Shown here: in pieces, positions 40,154-52,400 of the stretch
Layout: each line of letters begins with the position of its first letter
Numbering within the stretch: position 1 is the stretch's first letter
DNA from: Allolobophora icterica
Taxonomy: Eukaryota; Annelida; Clitellata; Crassiclitellata; Lumbricidae
Direction: 5' to 3'
Assembly: GCA_963556255.1 (NCBI GenBank)
Contig: OY744605.1
Coordinates: 8,005,291 to 8,069,290 of the forward strand
Length of the DNA stretch: 64,000 nt
The notes under the pieces: generated by a model
Databases searched by the model: none
The model's input: the letters and a program-made list of their open reading frames with translations, nothing else
What the model was told of the DNA's origin: nothing
Program-made: the position numbers and the translations under genes

Positions 40154-42297
40154 ATCAGTAATATACCTACTTCCCCCCATTCCCACGAATCTTATCTTCC
40201 TCCCCCCAACTTATCTTCTATGGGAATGATATTAACTTCGCCCGAGGAGATAATAAGTGTTGGGAAGGGTATAAAAAGAACCCACACTAAAGGATTGGAT
40301 GATATAGACCCATACCTGGCTTTATCCCATTTACCGCTGGTTGCCCATCCTATAGCAGCAATCATAAATTGTTCTTTAGCAAATGGGGTTGTACCTGACC
40401 TACTTAAAGAGGCTAAAGTTATACCGGTATTTAAGAAAGGAGACAAGCATGAACTTGCTAATTATAGGCCTATCTCGATTTTGCCGTTCTTTGCCAAATT
40501 CTTGGAAAAGATTATGTATAACAGACTCAATTCCTATATAACTAATGCAAATTTGATACATCCATCGCAACATGGATTTCAATCAGGCCATTCTACATTC
40601 ATGGCTTTGCTAGAGATGGAAGATAAAATTTCGAATGCAATAGACAACAATGACTACTCGGTGGGAATTTTTGTGGATTTGGCAAAAGCATTCGACACTG
40701 TCGATCATAATATATTGATAAAAAAATTAAACAACTACGGAATAAGGGGAACTCCACTTAAATGGTTCAAAAATTATTTAGAGGGTCGCACGCAAAGGGT
40801 CAGCTGCAACGGATCACTATCAGCTCCCGGTCGAATCACCTCCGGAGTACCGCAGGGATCTAATTTAGGACCGCTCCTCTTTTTATTGTACATTAATGAC
40901 CTGGCTAAAGTCTCATCTTCACTATATTTAATTCTATTCGCGGATGACACGAATATTTTCTGTACCAGTAGTTCTTGGGCATCCCTTATTGAAATAGTTA
41001 ACAACGAACTGACTAAAATTCATGATTGGTTCTCTGTAAATAAATTAACCCTCAATGTTGACAAAACAAATTTTATTGTTTTTAAATCCCACCGAAAAAT
41101 TAACCCGACAGTAGGTACTATATCATTTAACGGCGATCCCATTGCAAAAGTAGAATCCACTAAATTTCTTGGTGTTATTATTGACCAGCATCTTACCTGG
41201 AAACCTCATATCAATTATATTGCCTTAAAAGTTGCAAAGAACATTGGAATTGTCTCTAGAGTGGCTCAAATACTTCCTAAGGATATTAGATTAAGCTTGT
41301 ACTATTCATTGATCCTTCCATATCTAAGTTACTGTAACCTTATATGGGCCTCTAACTATGACTCACGCCTTCAAAAATTACTTGTATTGCAGAAAAAGGC
41401 GATTAGATTAATTGCTAGGGCCTCAAATAGGACTCACTCGTTACCTATATTCCAGGACCTTAATCTCCTGGAGTTAAAACAGGTTAGAATCTTCCAAGTT
41501 GGGGTTCTGTTCTACATGTATATACATAACTTACTTCCTGCTTCATTCGCTGGATACTTTGCACGCGCCTCTACATTGCATGAGCATTATACAAGAAGTG
41601 CCTCGCTATTTCGCCCAGTCAATGCGCGCACGAACACTAGATTGTTCAGTATTAAATCTGCTGGTCCGCGCATCTGGAATTCAATACCTCCTGAAATTCA
41701 ATCCTCTAAAAGCAAATATGAATTTAAAAAAAGCTTACGACAATTTCTTGTATCCTGAGATGAATCTCTTTATATCCTAGGGTATCCTCTTTATATTTAG
41801 AATAGTATTAAGATATCCAATGTTTCAGGTCAAGGAGAGCTTGCAGACGCCACGCTGGGGACTGACCCGTGTAATTAAGGATAGTTAAGATTTTCGTTTC
41901 ATTAAGTTGCTCTCCTTTTTAAGTTTTTGTGTGTTTTCTTTGTGTGATTAGGAGAGCCTAGGCCTGTCATCTTTCTGGTGTAGTATTCGTCCAGTTGGGT
42001 GTCTCCGTTAGTGGGACTCACGTCCCTTTGGAGTTTCCCTTTGTCGCTAGTGGCAGTATATGTACTGCTTCTTAGTTTTGGTTTAACGTATAAGCAAAAT
42101 ATATTCTCAGTTTTGGTTTTTGACGTACATATGCAAAATATTCTGTTGTTGGTTTCATAAGTTGAACTTGCGTAACTGCATTCTTAGTACTCTAAGAAGT
42201 AATATATTTACTAGCTATATACGCAATACTTGATCCTGTAAATCGCTGTCATTAACGACAATAAAGATTTATTGAATTGAATTGAATTGAATTGAAT
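40154..42297 (+). mobile_element. LINE (L2/CR1/Jockey group), 5'-truncated, nested in an ATC-bearing repeat
   Basis: Interrupts the dispersed repeat between ATCAATCAAATCATTGT (ending 40153) and TTTGGATATCATTTTC (from 42298); the same words are contiguous near 1690, 53510 and 56510. Holds one long reverse-transcriptase frame, about 540 bp of 3' UTR and a (TTGAA)n tail at 42273-42297. Confidence 0.9.
40220..41758 (+). CDS. LINE reverse transcriptase, endonuclease domain missing
   Basis: 512 codons without a stop. RT blocks in order are KKGDKHELANYRPISILPFF (about 74-93), FVDLAKAFDTVDHNIL (about 157-172), SGVPQGSNLGPLLFLLYIND (about 208-227), and LFADDTNIF (about 243-251, the catalytic FADD variant of YADD). 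These are followed by TKFLGVIIDQHLTWKPHI and the C-terminal SLYYSLILPYLSYCNLIW, GPRIWNSIPPEIQ. The frame starts in the middle of the usual ORF2, so the element is 5'-truncated and not autonomous. The intact frame implies recent insertion. Confidence 0.93.
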   Translation: MGMILTSPEEIISVGKGIKRTHTKGLDDIDPYLALSHLPLVAHPIAAIINCSLANGVVPDLLKEAKVIPVFKKGDKHELANYRPISILPFFAKFLEKIMYNRLNSYITNANLIHPSQHGFQSGHSTFMALLEMEDKISNAIDNNDYSVGIFVDLAKAFDTVDHNILIKKLNNYGIRGTPLKWFKNYLEGRTQRVSCNGSLSAPGRITSGVPQGSNLGPLLFLLYINDLAKVSSSLYLILFADDTNIFCTSSSWASLIEIVNNELTKIHDWFSVNKLTLNVDKTNFIVFKSHRKINPTVGTISFNGDPIAKVESTKFLGVIIDQHLTWKPHINYIALKVAKNIGIVSRVAQILPKDIRLSLYYSLILPYLSYCNLIWASNYDSRLQKLLVLQKKAIRLIARASNRTHSLPIFQDLNLLELKQVRIFQVGVLFYMYIHNLLPASFAGYFARASTLHEHYTRSASLFRPVNARTNTRLFSIKSAGPRIWNSIPPEIQSSKSKYEFKKSLRQFLVS

Positions 42298-43033
42298 TGT
42301 TTGGATATCATTTTCATAATCATAATTGTCGTCGTCACAATTATTGATTATTTGTCACTGATAATATATATTTTTTCGATTTATTAGGACGGCATCAAAT
42401 CTGGCACTGACTAAATCCTTACTTGAATTATATCCGCCTCTGCCTATGGTCGGGTTGTGCCAGTCCCAAGGCTGGATAAAGAGGAGGGCGATTCTAATCA
42501 TCTAAAAGATAATATTCCCAGAATTAAAAGTAGAGATAACGTTGCTGGTTTGCGAGGCGTGAAACCATGGCCAATGCAGTTTTCTTTGAGGTAACTCTCA
42601 AATGTTTTCAAGGACCGCCATATATTTGTTAATTGGGTTAATTTTTGACTGAATTTTAAAAAAAAATAATTACGAGTGAGTAAGGTAAGGTAAGATCGAC
42701 GTGTACTGCTTAATCAAAATAAAACGTCGGTAAAGAGACGAAGAAGTGGAGCAGACCATTGTACACCTTTTCTAAGGCTACTAGGGATCTTACAAATAGG
42801 AGTAGAAGCTGAAGACGTTAAATTCGTTTGCTGTATCACTCCGTCCGCGCCCACATGACTTTGCCCTGCCTCCCAAGGACGATATTTAATTTTGTTCCTA
42901 GGGTTCTCTACGGTGTCTTAAAGTGGAATCCTATTTCCCCATAATGCATTTTTATTAACAGTCAAGCGACTCTTGATTCTGTTATTCTAAACTTATATTT
43001 TCTAAACATGTTGCGGTGTGACAACGTGTGGAG
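42298..43033 (+). repeat. Right part of the interrupted ATC-bearing repeat
   Basis: Resumes with TTTGGATATC, a short ATC-like patch, GGACGGCATCAAATCTGG and GTCGGGTTGTGCCAGTCC. A module ACACCTTTTCTAAGG (42763) with TTACAAAT (42790) follows. Confidence 0.65.
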
Positions 43034-43037
43034 TTAA

Positions 43038-43656
43038 CCCTTTGGAGGTGAGGTGGGGTATGACACACCCCACAGCTATTCCACGTTGCATTTTTACGGA
43101 AAACGTGGAAGCAGCTTGGATTACTTTTGTCTACCTTCTTAAACGTGAAATATGAACACGTTAAGACAATATCAGGAACTATTGAATGCACAATTTAAAA
43201 AAAAAATTTGCATATTAAAAAGAAATTATAAATTTTCGTATATTTTTTTGATTTTATCGAATAAATAAAGTTACGGCGCAGTGCCGAAAAATGAAACGGG
43301 CGATAATATAAGATATTGCTGCATATAATTTTGCATTGCTGCAAAATTGATGCATTATTACTGGTATTATTCGTGCGTTTGGTAATGTTTTGAATGAGTA
43401 CTGAAAAATGCACGTGCAAAGTAAATATTGCATGGTTATTAGTTCACCTGCTGGCACTTCAATAAGGATCCAAAATACAGTTATTTGTTCGTGATAATTG
43501 CCAGTTTAGTTGATAATTAGTTATAATTTTGTAGTTTAGCTCACAATTAATGTTATGTAGTTGATATTGCGACATTTGCAAGTAAAAAGTGTATTGGGGT
43601 ATATCACACCCCACCTCACCACAAACGTTACAATGTTTCACCTCACTTCCAAAGGG
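43038..43656. mobile_element. piggyBac-like MITE, 619 bp, TTAA target duplication
   Basis: TTAA at 43034-43037 and 43657-43660. The ends read CCCTTTGGAGGTGAGGTG (left) and CCCTTTGGAAGTGAGGTG (right, minus strand), 17 of 18 identical. Subterminal GGTGGGGTATGACACACCCC and, near the right end, ATATCACACCCCACCTCACC form a second inverted pair. The interior is AT-rich with no transposase frame. TTAA duplication and CCCTTT-type ends are piggyBac hallmarks. Confidence 0.88.
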
Positions 43657-43669
43657 TTAACAAACGAAT

Positions 43670-43928
<259 letters not shown>

Positions 43929-44049
43929 TATAATAATAATACACCTTTTGCACCGATAAAACCATCTGCGAAGACTAGCCATTCCAGAACAATGCCCCCC
44001 TAATTTTTGAACTCCCGAGGGATCATATGTACCTCGGGGAAAAAAAAAA

Positions 44050-44057
44050 AAAAAAAA

Positions 44058-44096
<39 letters not shown>
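44050..44096 (+). repeat. Poly-A/(AAT)n tract
   Basis: Follows CTCCCGAGGGATCATATGTACCTCGGGG, a palindromic-looking word that resembles GCCCGAGGTACGAAAATCCC between the ATT arrays at 28668. Confidence 0.8.
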
Positions 44097-44110
44097 GATT
44101 ATAGACACTT

Positions 44111-44419
44111 TTGCGCCATCATACTACAGCAGCGGGGGGAGCTGCAGAAATAGCCGCGACTCGAAAGAAGACCAAATACGCGGAGCTATTGATGAGGTAC
44201 AGTTTCACACCAATAGCATTAGAAACGATGGGACCCATGGACCACGAAGGTTCGGCGTTCATCAAAGAAATCGGCCGACGGTTGACGAGAATAACGGAAG
44301 ATCCTCGAGAAACCTTCTTCCTGTTACAAAAACTATCCATCACAATCCAGAGGTTCAATGCTATCGCGTGCCTAGGCACGATGGGGAACCAGAATCCCGA
44401 TTCTAATGTAACCGGATAA
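44111..44419 (+). pseudogene. Retroelement protein C-terminal fragment between AAT arrays
   Basis: 102 codons: KYAELLMRYSFTPIALETMG, FIKEIGRRLTRITEDPRETF, FLLQKLSITIQRFNAIACLG. I have seen this ETLGxxG...FLxxLGRRL...RETxFLFQRLS pattern as the C-terminus of retroelement-associated proteins in many invertebrates, but I cannot assign the family with certainty. The fragment has no start of its own and is bracketed by AAT arrays at 44059 and 44440. Confidence 0.45.
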
Positions 44420-44439
44420 TGATAACGCAATGATTGAAA

Positions 44440-44642
<203 letters not shown>

Positions 44643-44962
44643 TCAGCCCAACAGGACCTGGACGAGGGTTAACCGTTCCGGAAAAAATAATTAATTCCCC
44701 CTAGCCGACACAGTGGCCGTGTCCTCCGACCGCGTCCTCGTGACTTTACACTCCCTTGCAAGGATGACTGTACTTTATACCTAGAGTTTTATATAAAAAT
44801 ATATATTGATTACCTATATCAACTATCTTTCTACAATTTACCTAATCCTTTTACAACTCGTGCTGCAACCTTTTAGTCACTTAGTGTATTTCAAGTTTCG
44901 TTCTGAGAACTTGTATTAGGATTAAACGAAAATTGATTGACTGATTAAGAACAGTCCCTTAC

Positions 44963-44999
44963 ACACCTTTTCTAAGCTTTGCATTGACCCTATAAATAA
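44963..44999 (+). promoter_or_regulatory. ACACCTTTTCTAAGC / TATAAATA module
   Basis: ACACC at 44963, TATAAATA at 44991, distance 28. Confidence 0.35.
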
Positions 45000-45314
45000 A
45001 AGTAGACGCAGAAGACGTGCAATTCTCCTACCGATTTCATTTTATCTGTTGTAATGGACTGTTCACTTTTCAAAGCCTTGCAATAGTCCGATAAGTACGA
45101 GTAAAGGAAGAGCAGTCCGTAAAGCTAACCACGAGAGGTAGTCATGGATATGAAGTGTTGTCTACTTCATTTTCTTACTCTCGGCATATGAGGGCGGGTC
45201 AGTCCTCTCTCGCCGTCTCATCTTCCTACAGACAGTGTACGGTCATTGTGCTCATTATAGCTGAGTGAGCTATAGGGGCGCAGGTGGGGCAGAAATCTCG
45301 AACCAAATTTCTGC

Positions 45315-45383
45315 AGTGTGGATTTGAACCCCCGACTTCTCGATTGACAGTCCAGCACGCTATCAACTGCGCCAGCACTTCCC
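45315..45383 (-). repeat. tRNA-derived SINE head, family 1
   Basis: The minus strand gives GCGTGCTGGACTGTCAATCG, AAGTCGGGGGTTCAAATCC: the anticodon-arm and B-box parts are well preserved and the A-box part is damaged. Confidence 0.7.
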
Positions 45384-46579
45384 AAACTTTTCAGTGTATC
45401 GGACCGGCAGTGATTTACTTTCAGTGTGATGAACCGGCAGCAATATTCTCATTACAGCAGTAACGGTGCCCAATTTATTAACTATTTTTTTTTGTTTTTC
45501 AATCACCTTAAATATGCGCTAATTAGTCCTATGAGATTAATTTTAAGAAAGGGGAATGTTAAACAGATGCTGGAATTTGGTACAAAATTTTATAGTTACA
45601 TTGGAAGGAGCAGAAATTGTTGGAAAACGTCACAAATTTGACTACAGTTCTGATTATAAAACATGTTTTAAACAAGTAAGCTTAAATGTTATTTGAAATA
45701 AAATCGTAGTCACTAACGATGACTAAAAGTGACTAACTAATGCGAACGGTGGGCCTCTATTAATAGGGTCCTAAAAGTGAAACTATTTTTAAATAGTGGT
45801 GCCGGGTATAAAATTCAGTGCTAAATATCAACTGAATACTTTGTACTACTCTGATCAACGGCCTTCCAGCCACTAATGTGAATTACAATTGAACAATGTA
45901 ATGTTTGAGCTAAGACACCTTTTAGACAATAACGAACATCTCTATATAAATTGCTGCCGTACTTAAAAATTACAGTAAACCCACTGTCATGATAGTGTCA
46001 TTTGTAATTAATTATTTAGCCTGTTTTAAGCCAAATAATTTCTGCCGACGTCAACGGCAAACGGTCAACTTATTTGGGATAAGTTGTAATTAAACTCTCG
46101 ATTTATCCCAAAAATTACTTAATTAAAAGTAGTTAAAACTCCGCCACTACTCATACTCTGGCAGTGCCAGTCCCAACCTGGAGAAACGAGGAGGTTGTCG
46201 CTAATCATCTTTGGTATAACATAGTGTCGATAAATAGCAACCAAACTAAATAAAAATTACTCAAAAGTTATTAAATTATTTAACAATCAAAAGGCCGTAT
46301 TACGCCAAAATAATTTCTGTCGACGTCAACGCCTTTTTGTTGTCGTCAGTTGTCTGTAAATGTTGCATCCATCCAAGTATTACTTACCTTTCGCAAGTCT
46401 ATATATCTCCTCAGACTCTCTTCCTGTCCTGCAGGCCATCGTCCAACGACCCTGCAAGCATGCCCTCCTGGAGCCAATGTAGGCCACATATTCCATATGT
46501 TACCCACATGGAGTCTATATGGAGTCCATGTGTTGCCCATGGACAATTTTGAACATGATGGCAGTCTATTTCTGGACCT

Positions 46580-47340
46580 GTTGAATGTCACAAAGTTTGC
46601 AGTCGAGTCCACATTCTTCTGGATAGACCGCAACTTCCACTCCAATTTGAAGTCTCGCCTCTTCAATCATTCCAACCTGATCCATCCGATCTCGCCTTCA
46701 ATTAAACCGGCCTCAGCAGCTCCTCTGACCCTCTTTCTGCCATGGTCTCTCTTTCTACCGGACTCGGATCTCCATTGGACAACGATATCTGGACAACCCC
46801 TCTAACATGACGCAGCGCTCGTGAATAAAATTTTGCCCTGCGCTTATTTATAAAGCAGCGCTTTTGGAATTTGGAGTAAACGACTATGATTATCAGCTGG
46901 TAATCTATGGGGAACGATCACTAAGTCAGCGCTCAACCGCACTTCTAAGAAACCTATAAAACGCTTTTCACGAGTGGGATATATATTTTCTCTTTTGCAA
47001 CTTTTTCAGATCATCATCGGCCTGATCTTTTATTGGTGATTGTGTTAAATTGCGTTAAATAGAGTAACATCGCAAGTGAAGTTTTAAAGTTTGTGTGAGG
47101 AATTTCATGCAAAGTTGGACACGACAAAGGGTTTTTGGATTGTTAAAAGAACTTTTATATTTTTTTCATAATGAACGGTTAACTGCATGAAATTGTTTTT
47201 GGATTAATTTCGGTGGCATTTTGACGGAAGCATTTGTTTTTGCATTTCGTTTTATGGATTATAGTTTCTCCGTGATTCTTCTGGTTTTGGAGTTTAAACG
47301 AGTTTCCGATTCGATATACAGATTTGGTCCTTGTTGGGTC
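46580..47340 (+). repeat. LINE C-terminal relic, 3' tail and conserved downstream sequence
   Basis: The plus strand encodes FHSNLKSRLFNHSN, then the CTCTTTCTACCGGACTCGGA...GACATGACGCAGCGCTCGTG tail, a variant module (AAACCTATAAAACGC 46950, TATATATT 46980) and the stretch shared with 7440-7770. Confidence 0.6.
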
Positions 47341-48400
47341 CAAGGACATGGAAATTTGCGGGGTCAAATCGCCCACTAGACAACTCATCAAGTTCTAACG
47401 ATAGATTCATAAATGAGACGATATATCAAGGACATGAGTGAACGATAGTTTTGCTGGGAGTATTAGGACTTTGAAGTGGATGCGCTCAGGAATGGTGGAC
47501 GTATAATCGACCCTGCCAGCCATACGATGCTATTACACAATTGTTATTTTTCTATCGTTAAAATTCTGCCACTACTTTAACTGTGGTAGTGCCAGTCCCA
47601 ACTCTGGATAAGGGAGGTGGTCGACGCTTGTCGTCTTTGTTATGATACAGTGTTGTTAAACTACACCCATCAAAACGCTTTTAGCATGCGTTGTATTCTC
47701 CTAGTTTTATTCAACCACTATTGCTATGCATTATTTCCCGACAGGTATAGTCCTTGCTCTGGCAGGTACAAAATATCGTGAAACAAAGCCTACGAATTTA
47801 CAATAAAAATCAGCTCTACTTAGGCGCTTTTAAACGCTTTAGCTAACCGTCATTGGCTCTGATAGTCTGAAAATATCGGTGAGGAAATGAGAAAGAAGGG
47901 TAGGCCCTTACACACCTTTTTAAAGTGATGTAAAGTCCATATAAATAAGAGTAGTAGCCAAAAGAGAATTAGCTAATAATCTCCTATTGGTCTGAGTAAT
48001 AAGTCTAAAAAAAGAGCTGACGGCTACTATATGCTAACCCAGACAGGTAGGCATGGAAATAAACTGTTGGCTACTTCATTTTCTTAGCCTCGGAATATGA
48101 GGGTAAGTGGGTGGATGGATATTCTTCTTGTTCTTGTTCTTCTTCTTATAGCTACATCAGGGAGTCTTTATCTACTTGGTGTTCTGCAGGCAATCGTCCA
48201 AAGACAATCTTCAACAAGGCCTCAACTACCCTGTCAGCATGCCCTCATAGAACCCATGTATGCTTCATAATCACAGGCCCCCATATCCACACTGGTACCC
48301 ACATGGAATCTCAATGGGGCCCAGATATTACCCACGGACATGATGGCAGGGTAGTTTTGGACCAGCTGAGTGTCCACGAAGTTTACAGGCGAGGCCACAT
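47341..48400. other. Repeat mosaic, no gene
   Basis: Includes a single copy of the fold-back arm sequence (GTCAAATCGCCCACTAGACA, 47363), a module at 47912/47940 and TTCTT microsatellite text near 48125. Confidence 0.5.
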
Positions 48401-48800
48401 TCCTCTAAATACCCGCACATCTTCCACTCCAACTTGAAGTTTGCACTACAAATTGGTCTCCCGTCTTCAATAATTCCCACCAAAATTAATCCGATCCTCC
48501 GCCTTCCAAGTTTTCTGGTCCTCTGCCTAATCCTCTTCCTGGTCTCTGTAGCAACCGGACTCGGATCTCCACTGGACATCGATCTCTGGTCAATTCCTCT
48601 GATCCGACGAAGCGCTCGTCAATAAGATGTTGCCCCGCGCTTATGTTTAGAGAAGCGCTTTAGAAATTTGAAGTTTACGATTACGATTACGACCTGGGCA
48701 TCTAGGGGAACGAGCGGGCAGACGTGCAATACAAATTCACACTCAGCCGCACTTCTAAGACACCTTTAAAGCGCTTTTAATGAGCGATATAAATTATATA
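48400..48800 (+). repeat. LINE tail relic with ACACC/TATA module
   Basis: TGGTCTCTGTAGCAACCGGACTCGG...CGACGAAGCGCTCGTCAATA, then ACACCTTTAAAGCGC (48760) and TATAAATT (48788). Confidence 0.6.
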
Positions 48801-49690
48801 GTCGCCGTTTCCTTATTATCAACTACTGCCACAATCATATCGAGATTGAAATAGTAACAAATTCACAAACAGCATTCTCATTACATGTAAATGAAACATG
48901 TTGTATACCAAGTTGCTTTAAAAAAAACTGTAGCAGTAGATTTTACCATGGGATATCATTAAGCTGAAGATTACGAAATAATTGCTTAGAAATTTCAAAA
49001 TAGAATAAGAATATAATGTCATAATTATGATTATATGAATAGTCATTTATATTTGAAATTGTTTAAATATTTCTTATGTGTGACAATTGTTGCAAAATAC
49101 TGTTTAATCTGCATTAAAACATTAATCACTATGTGTATCATAAACAATATTAGATATATTGCTCTAAATGATGTGACATTAGTGATATTGTACGGCTCTG
49201 TTTGACGCTATACGTATCTTGTTTTCTGTTAAAATGGTTTAAAAAAAGGCCATACATTTATTAATTGCGCTATTTGTACTCTGAAATAAAAAATAATGAC
49301 GAGTGAGAAATGAAGGTAAGGTCGACGTATAGGACTCTGTAGCACTAAAATGTCAGAAGAATGCGAATTATTGCGGACACACCTTTTCTAAGGGTTGTCA
49401 CATTCGTATAAATTGAAGAGAAGACCACAGCCATAACTTCAAAACCTTCGGTTTTCCTAAGATTTACGATAGTGGTATACATAAGAAGTATGGAATTGCA
49501 AATCCTTCAGCTAGCACCCAGCATATATATGAAGTGCTAGCGACTTTGTTTTCTCAGCATCGGCATATGAGGGGGGTGGTCAGTCATCGCCCTGTGCGTC
49601 TCATCTTCCTATCGACAGTGTACGGCCAGTGTAATCATCTTCGCTGAAATGGTAAAGGGGCACAGGTGGAGCAGAAATCTCGAGCCAAAT
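48801..49690. other. AT-rich sequence and SINE family 1 body
   Basis: 48840-49250 is AT-rich without named features. After it come module ACACCTTTTCTAAGG / TATAAAT (49379/49407) and the SINE body; the degraded tRNA-like head is on the minus strand at 49697-49760. Confidence 0.5.
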
Positions 49691-49968
49691 TTCTGCCATG
49701 GCGGGGATTTCAAACCGCGACCTCTCGATTAACGCTAGCCAGGACACTATCGAACGCCCCCAAAATGCGTCTTATTACATATAAACATCTTTTAATCGTT
49801 TCAATCCGACATTATAATAACAGAGCTCAAATTCGTACTGTAGCACGCGCGCCGTATATTGGCAGCCGCTTAAACAGTTTTATTCGACTCCTGTAAAACT
49901 GTTATCATGTTCTTCTACTGTATTATACACTAGCTGGATTACCCGGCGTTGCCCGGGGTTATAAGTTT

Positions 49969-50024
49969 CACACCACCACCACCACCACCACCACCACCAC
50001 CACCACCACCACCACCACCACCAC

Positions 50025-50112
<88 letters not shown>

Positions 50113-50148
50113 ACCACCACCACCACCACCACCACCACCACCACCACC
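49969..50148 (+). repeat. (CAC)n/(CGC)n compound triplet array
   Basis: CAC units, then about 28 CGC units with one CAC, then CAC again. The symmetrical CAC-CGC-CAC layout suggests CGC expansion within a CAC array. It follows ACCCGGCGTTGCCCGGG (49941-49957), a self-complementary word. Poly-Pro and poly-Trp frames are artefacts. Confidence 0.98.
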
Positions 50149-50401
50149 CTGTCCTGGTGACAGAGAATAATCTTCTCTGGTGACTGAAAATAGGTCGACT
50201 CAAATGTGTAAAAAGTCGGATTTTGGAGAGTTTTTTTGCCCGGGACACCATAAAAGCGGTCAAAAGGTGGACGCGAAGCCTCACACTGGGTGTGTAATGC
50301 CCACCCCGAGACAGCAGTGAAGGTTTTAAGTGAAAAGCTCGAAAGCTGTCGAAATGCATTCCGGTCTAAGATCGCGTGAGGGACAGACAGAGTTTCTTCT
50401 T

Positions 50402-51019
50402 TATATTGTATTGTATTGTAATTGTATTGTATATGGGCATTTATAAAGCGCCTCTCGCGGTAGGCCTATATACCATTCAGAGGCGCTCCCAGTGCGCGAG
50501 ACCCCGAGAGAAAAAGCAGGATTTAAGGTGAGAAAAGGAAGAAGCAACGCTACCAGAGAGAATGGTGGTGCGGACAGAAGGAGGAAGTCGGTTCCAAAGT
50601 GAGGGACCTATGCAGGCAAAGGATCTGGACTGAGCCATAGTTGTCCTGACACGAGGAACTAAGAGGTCAAGACGATCAAAAGATCGGAGACGACGCAGCG
50701 AAGCAGCAGAATGAGGCCGTTGAAACATATCACGTAAGTACTGTGGAGCAAAACCCAGTTGAGATTTAAGCACAAGAATAAGCACTTTGAATTGTATACG
50801 GGCAGAGAGAGGGAGCCAATGGAGGTGTTCAACCATGAAGGTGGAGATATGAGAGAACCGAGGAAGGCGGGCAATGAGTCTAGCAGCAGCATTGAGTACG
50901 GACTGGAGAGGAGAAAGACGGATCTTGGGAAGGCCAATAAGGAGAGAATTACAGTAGTCAATCCGAGAGCACACGAATGCATGAACAATTGAGGTGAAGG
51001 TCGAAGATGAGACAGACAT
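50402..51019 (-). pseudogene. LINE 3' fragment, same family as the insertion in PolB
   Basis: The minus strand codes SSTFTSIVHAFVCSRIDYCN, LPKIRLSPLQSVLNAAARLI, GPSLWNRLPPSVR and ends AHWERL, closely matching the nested LINE (SSTFTSMVHAFICSRIDYCN). Its 3' end has the same GCGCCTCT/AGAGGCGC stem and a TACAA-type tail (50402-50440). Truncated well downstream of the RT active site. Confidence 0.9.
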
Positions 51020-51990
51020 CTATATATATATAGATGTATGTAAGGCGCCCTGCGTGGGTGCCATTTCTACTATGACATTGTGTATGTTCATTGTATAGCG
51101 CAGTGCGTTTGCAGGCGCTTAATTAGAGAACAATGTTATTAATATTATTATTATTATTTAAAACATTAGACCTCCTTTAGCTGTCGTATCCATCGCTGCC
51201 ATTTTCTGGTGGCGCCAGTCCCAAACCCGGATTAAAGAGGTGGGCGACGTCAACCGCTCTGTCAGCCATAAGATGTCGCTAACGATTGGACATGTCGGTG
51301 CAGTTGTCATCTATGATGCGGTGACAATTATTGTAGAAACATTTTCCCCATCGACGTCAACGGCCTTTGACGTCATTAACACTTAGAATGCAATCACTAG
51401 TCTTGGCAACCTATCAAAGACAAAAGATGTTGTTTAACACTTGGCACTACCGTTCCGTAGATGGAATAATGCAACAAAAGCATTGTGTTTGGTGGTGTAA
51501 ATAACAATTTAATATTGCAATGTTGCGTTAGACACCTTAAAGACGCTTACCTACGACGTTATGTAAACCGGCCGTATTTAAAATTTAAATTATTGATATG
51601 ATTTTAACTCAGGTGCTGTTCGTACTCTGGCAGTAATGTGACATAATATTCAGAGGCGCTCTCGACGTGATAGGCTCGTGCAAAAAGAAAAGTCTAGGCA
51701 GTGTTAGTCCCATGCATTGAAAGAAGGAGGGCGACGCTAATCATCTTTGTTATCACAGAGTGTCGTTAAATAGCAACTAATCAAAAATTACTTACCTTTC
51801 GCCATCCTATATCTGTTCAGACTCTCCTGTAGACCATTGACAAAAGACAGTCGTGAACAAAGCCTCAACTACAATGTCAGCATGCCCACATGGAGCCCAT
51901 GCAGGCCCCCTATTCACACTGGTACCCGCATGGAGTCTATATGGCCCCATGTCTTGTCCATAGTAGGGTACTTCTGGACCACATTTTTCT
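51020..51990. other. Repeat mosaic, no gene
   Basis: TCTATATATATATAGA palindrome (51020-51035), a short retroposon-end-like sequence with TATAGCGCAGTGCG and an ATT tail (51095-51160), CGACGTCAACGGCCTTTGAC (51353), a module at 51532/51559, and another CAGAGGCGCTCTCGACG LINE-end trace (51651). Confidence 0.5.
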
Positions 51991-52400
51991 CGAAATCCCG
52001 CATCTTTCACTCCAACTTTAAGTTTCCACTCGAACAAGCAGTCTCACCTCTTCAAGAGAGCCAACCATAATTCATCCCATCCTCCGCTTTCCAAACTTTC
52101 TCGTCGTCAGCCTCCTCTCTCGCTGGTCTTTCTGGCAACTGACTTAGTTCTCCACTGGATATCCATCTTTGGACAACCCTTCTGACACGACACAGCGCTC
52201 GTGAATAAGCTGTTTCCCTGCGCTTAGCCTTGGAGTAGCGCTTTAGAAATTTTTAGTTTACGATTACAATTACGATCTGGCATTTAGAGGAACGAACGGA
52301 CAGACGCCAAGTCAGCGCTCAACCACACTACTAAGACACCTTCAAAACGCCTTCACCGAGTGGCATATATAATTTCGCTGGCAACCGGGCTCAGTTAAAT
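51990..52400 (+). repeat. LINE tail relic with ACACC/TATA module
   Basis: CTTTCTGGCAACTGACTTAG...CGACACAGCGCTCGTGAATA, then ACACCTTCAAAACGC (52336), TATATAA (52367) and, 27 bases on, GGCTCAGTT, an Inr-like word. Confidence 0.6.

Larger units (their letters stand above)
44643..46330. other. Repeat mosaic with SINE family 1 copy
   Basis: Module ACACCTTTTCTAAGC / TATAAATAA (44963/44991), a second weaker one near 45080, then SINE family 1 body and head (45180-45383), a module at 45915/45943, and GACGTCAACGGC pieces. No gene. Confidence 0.6.
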
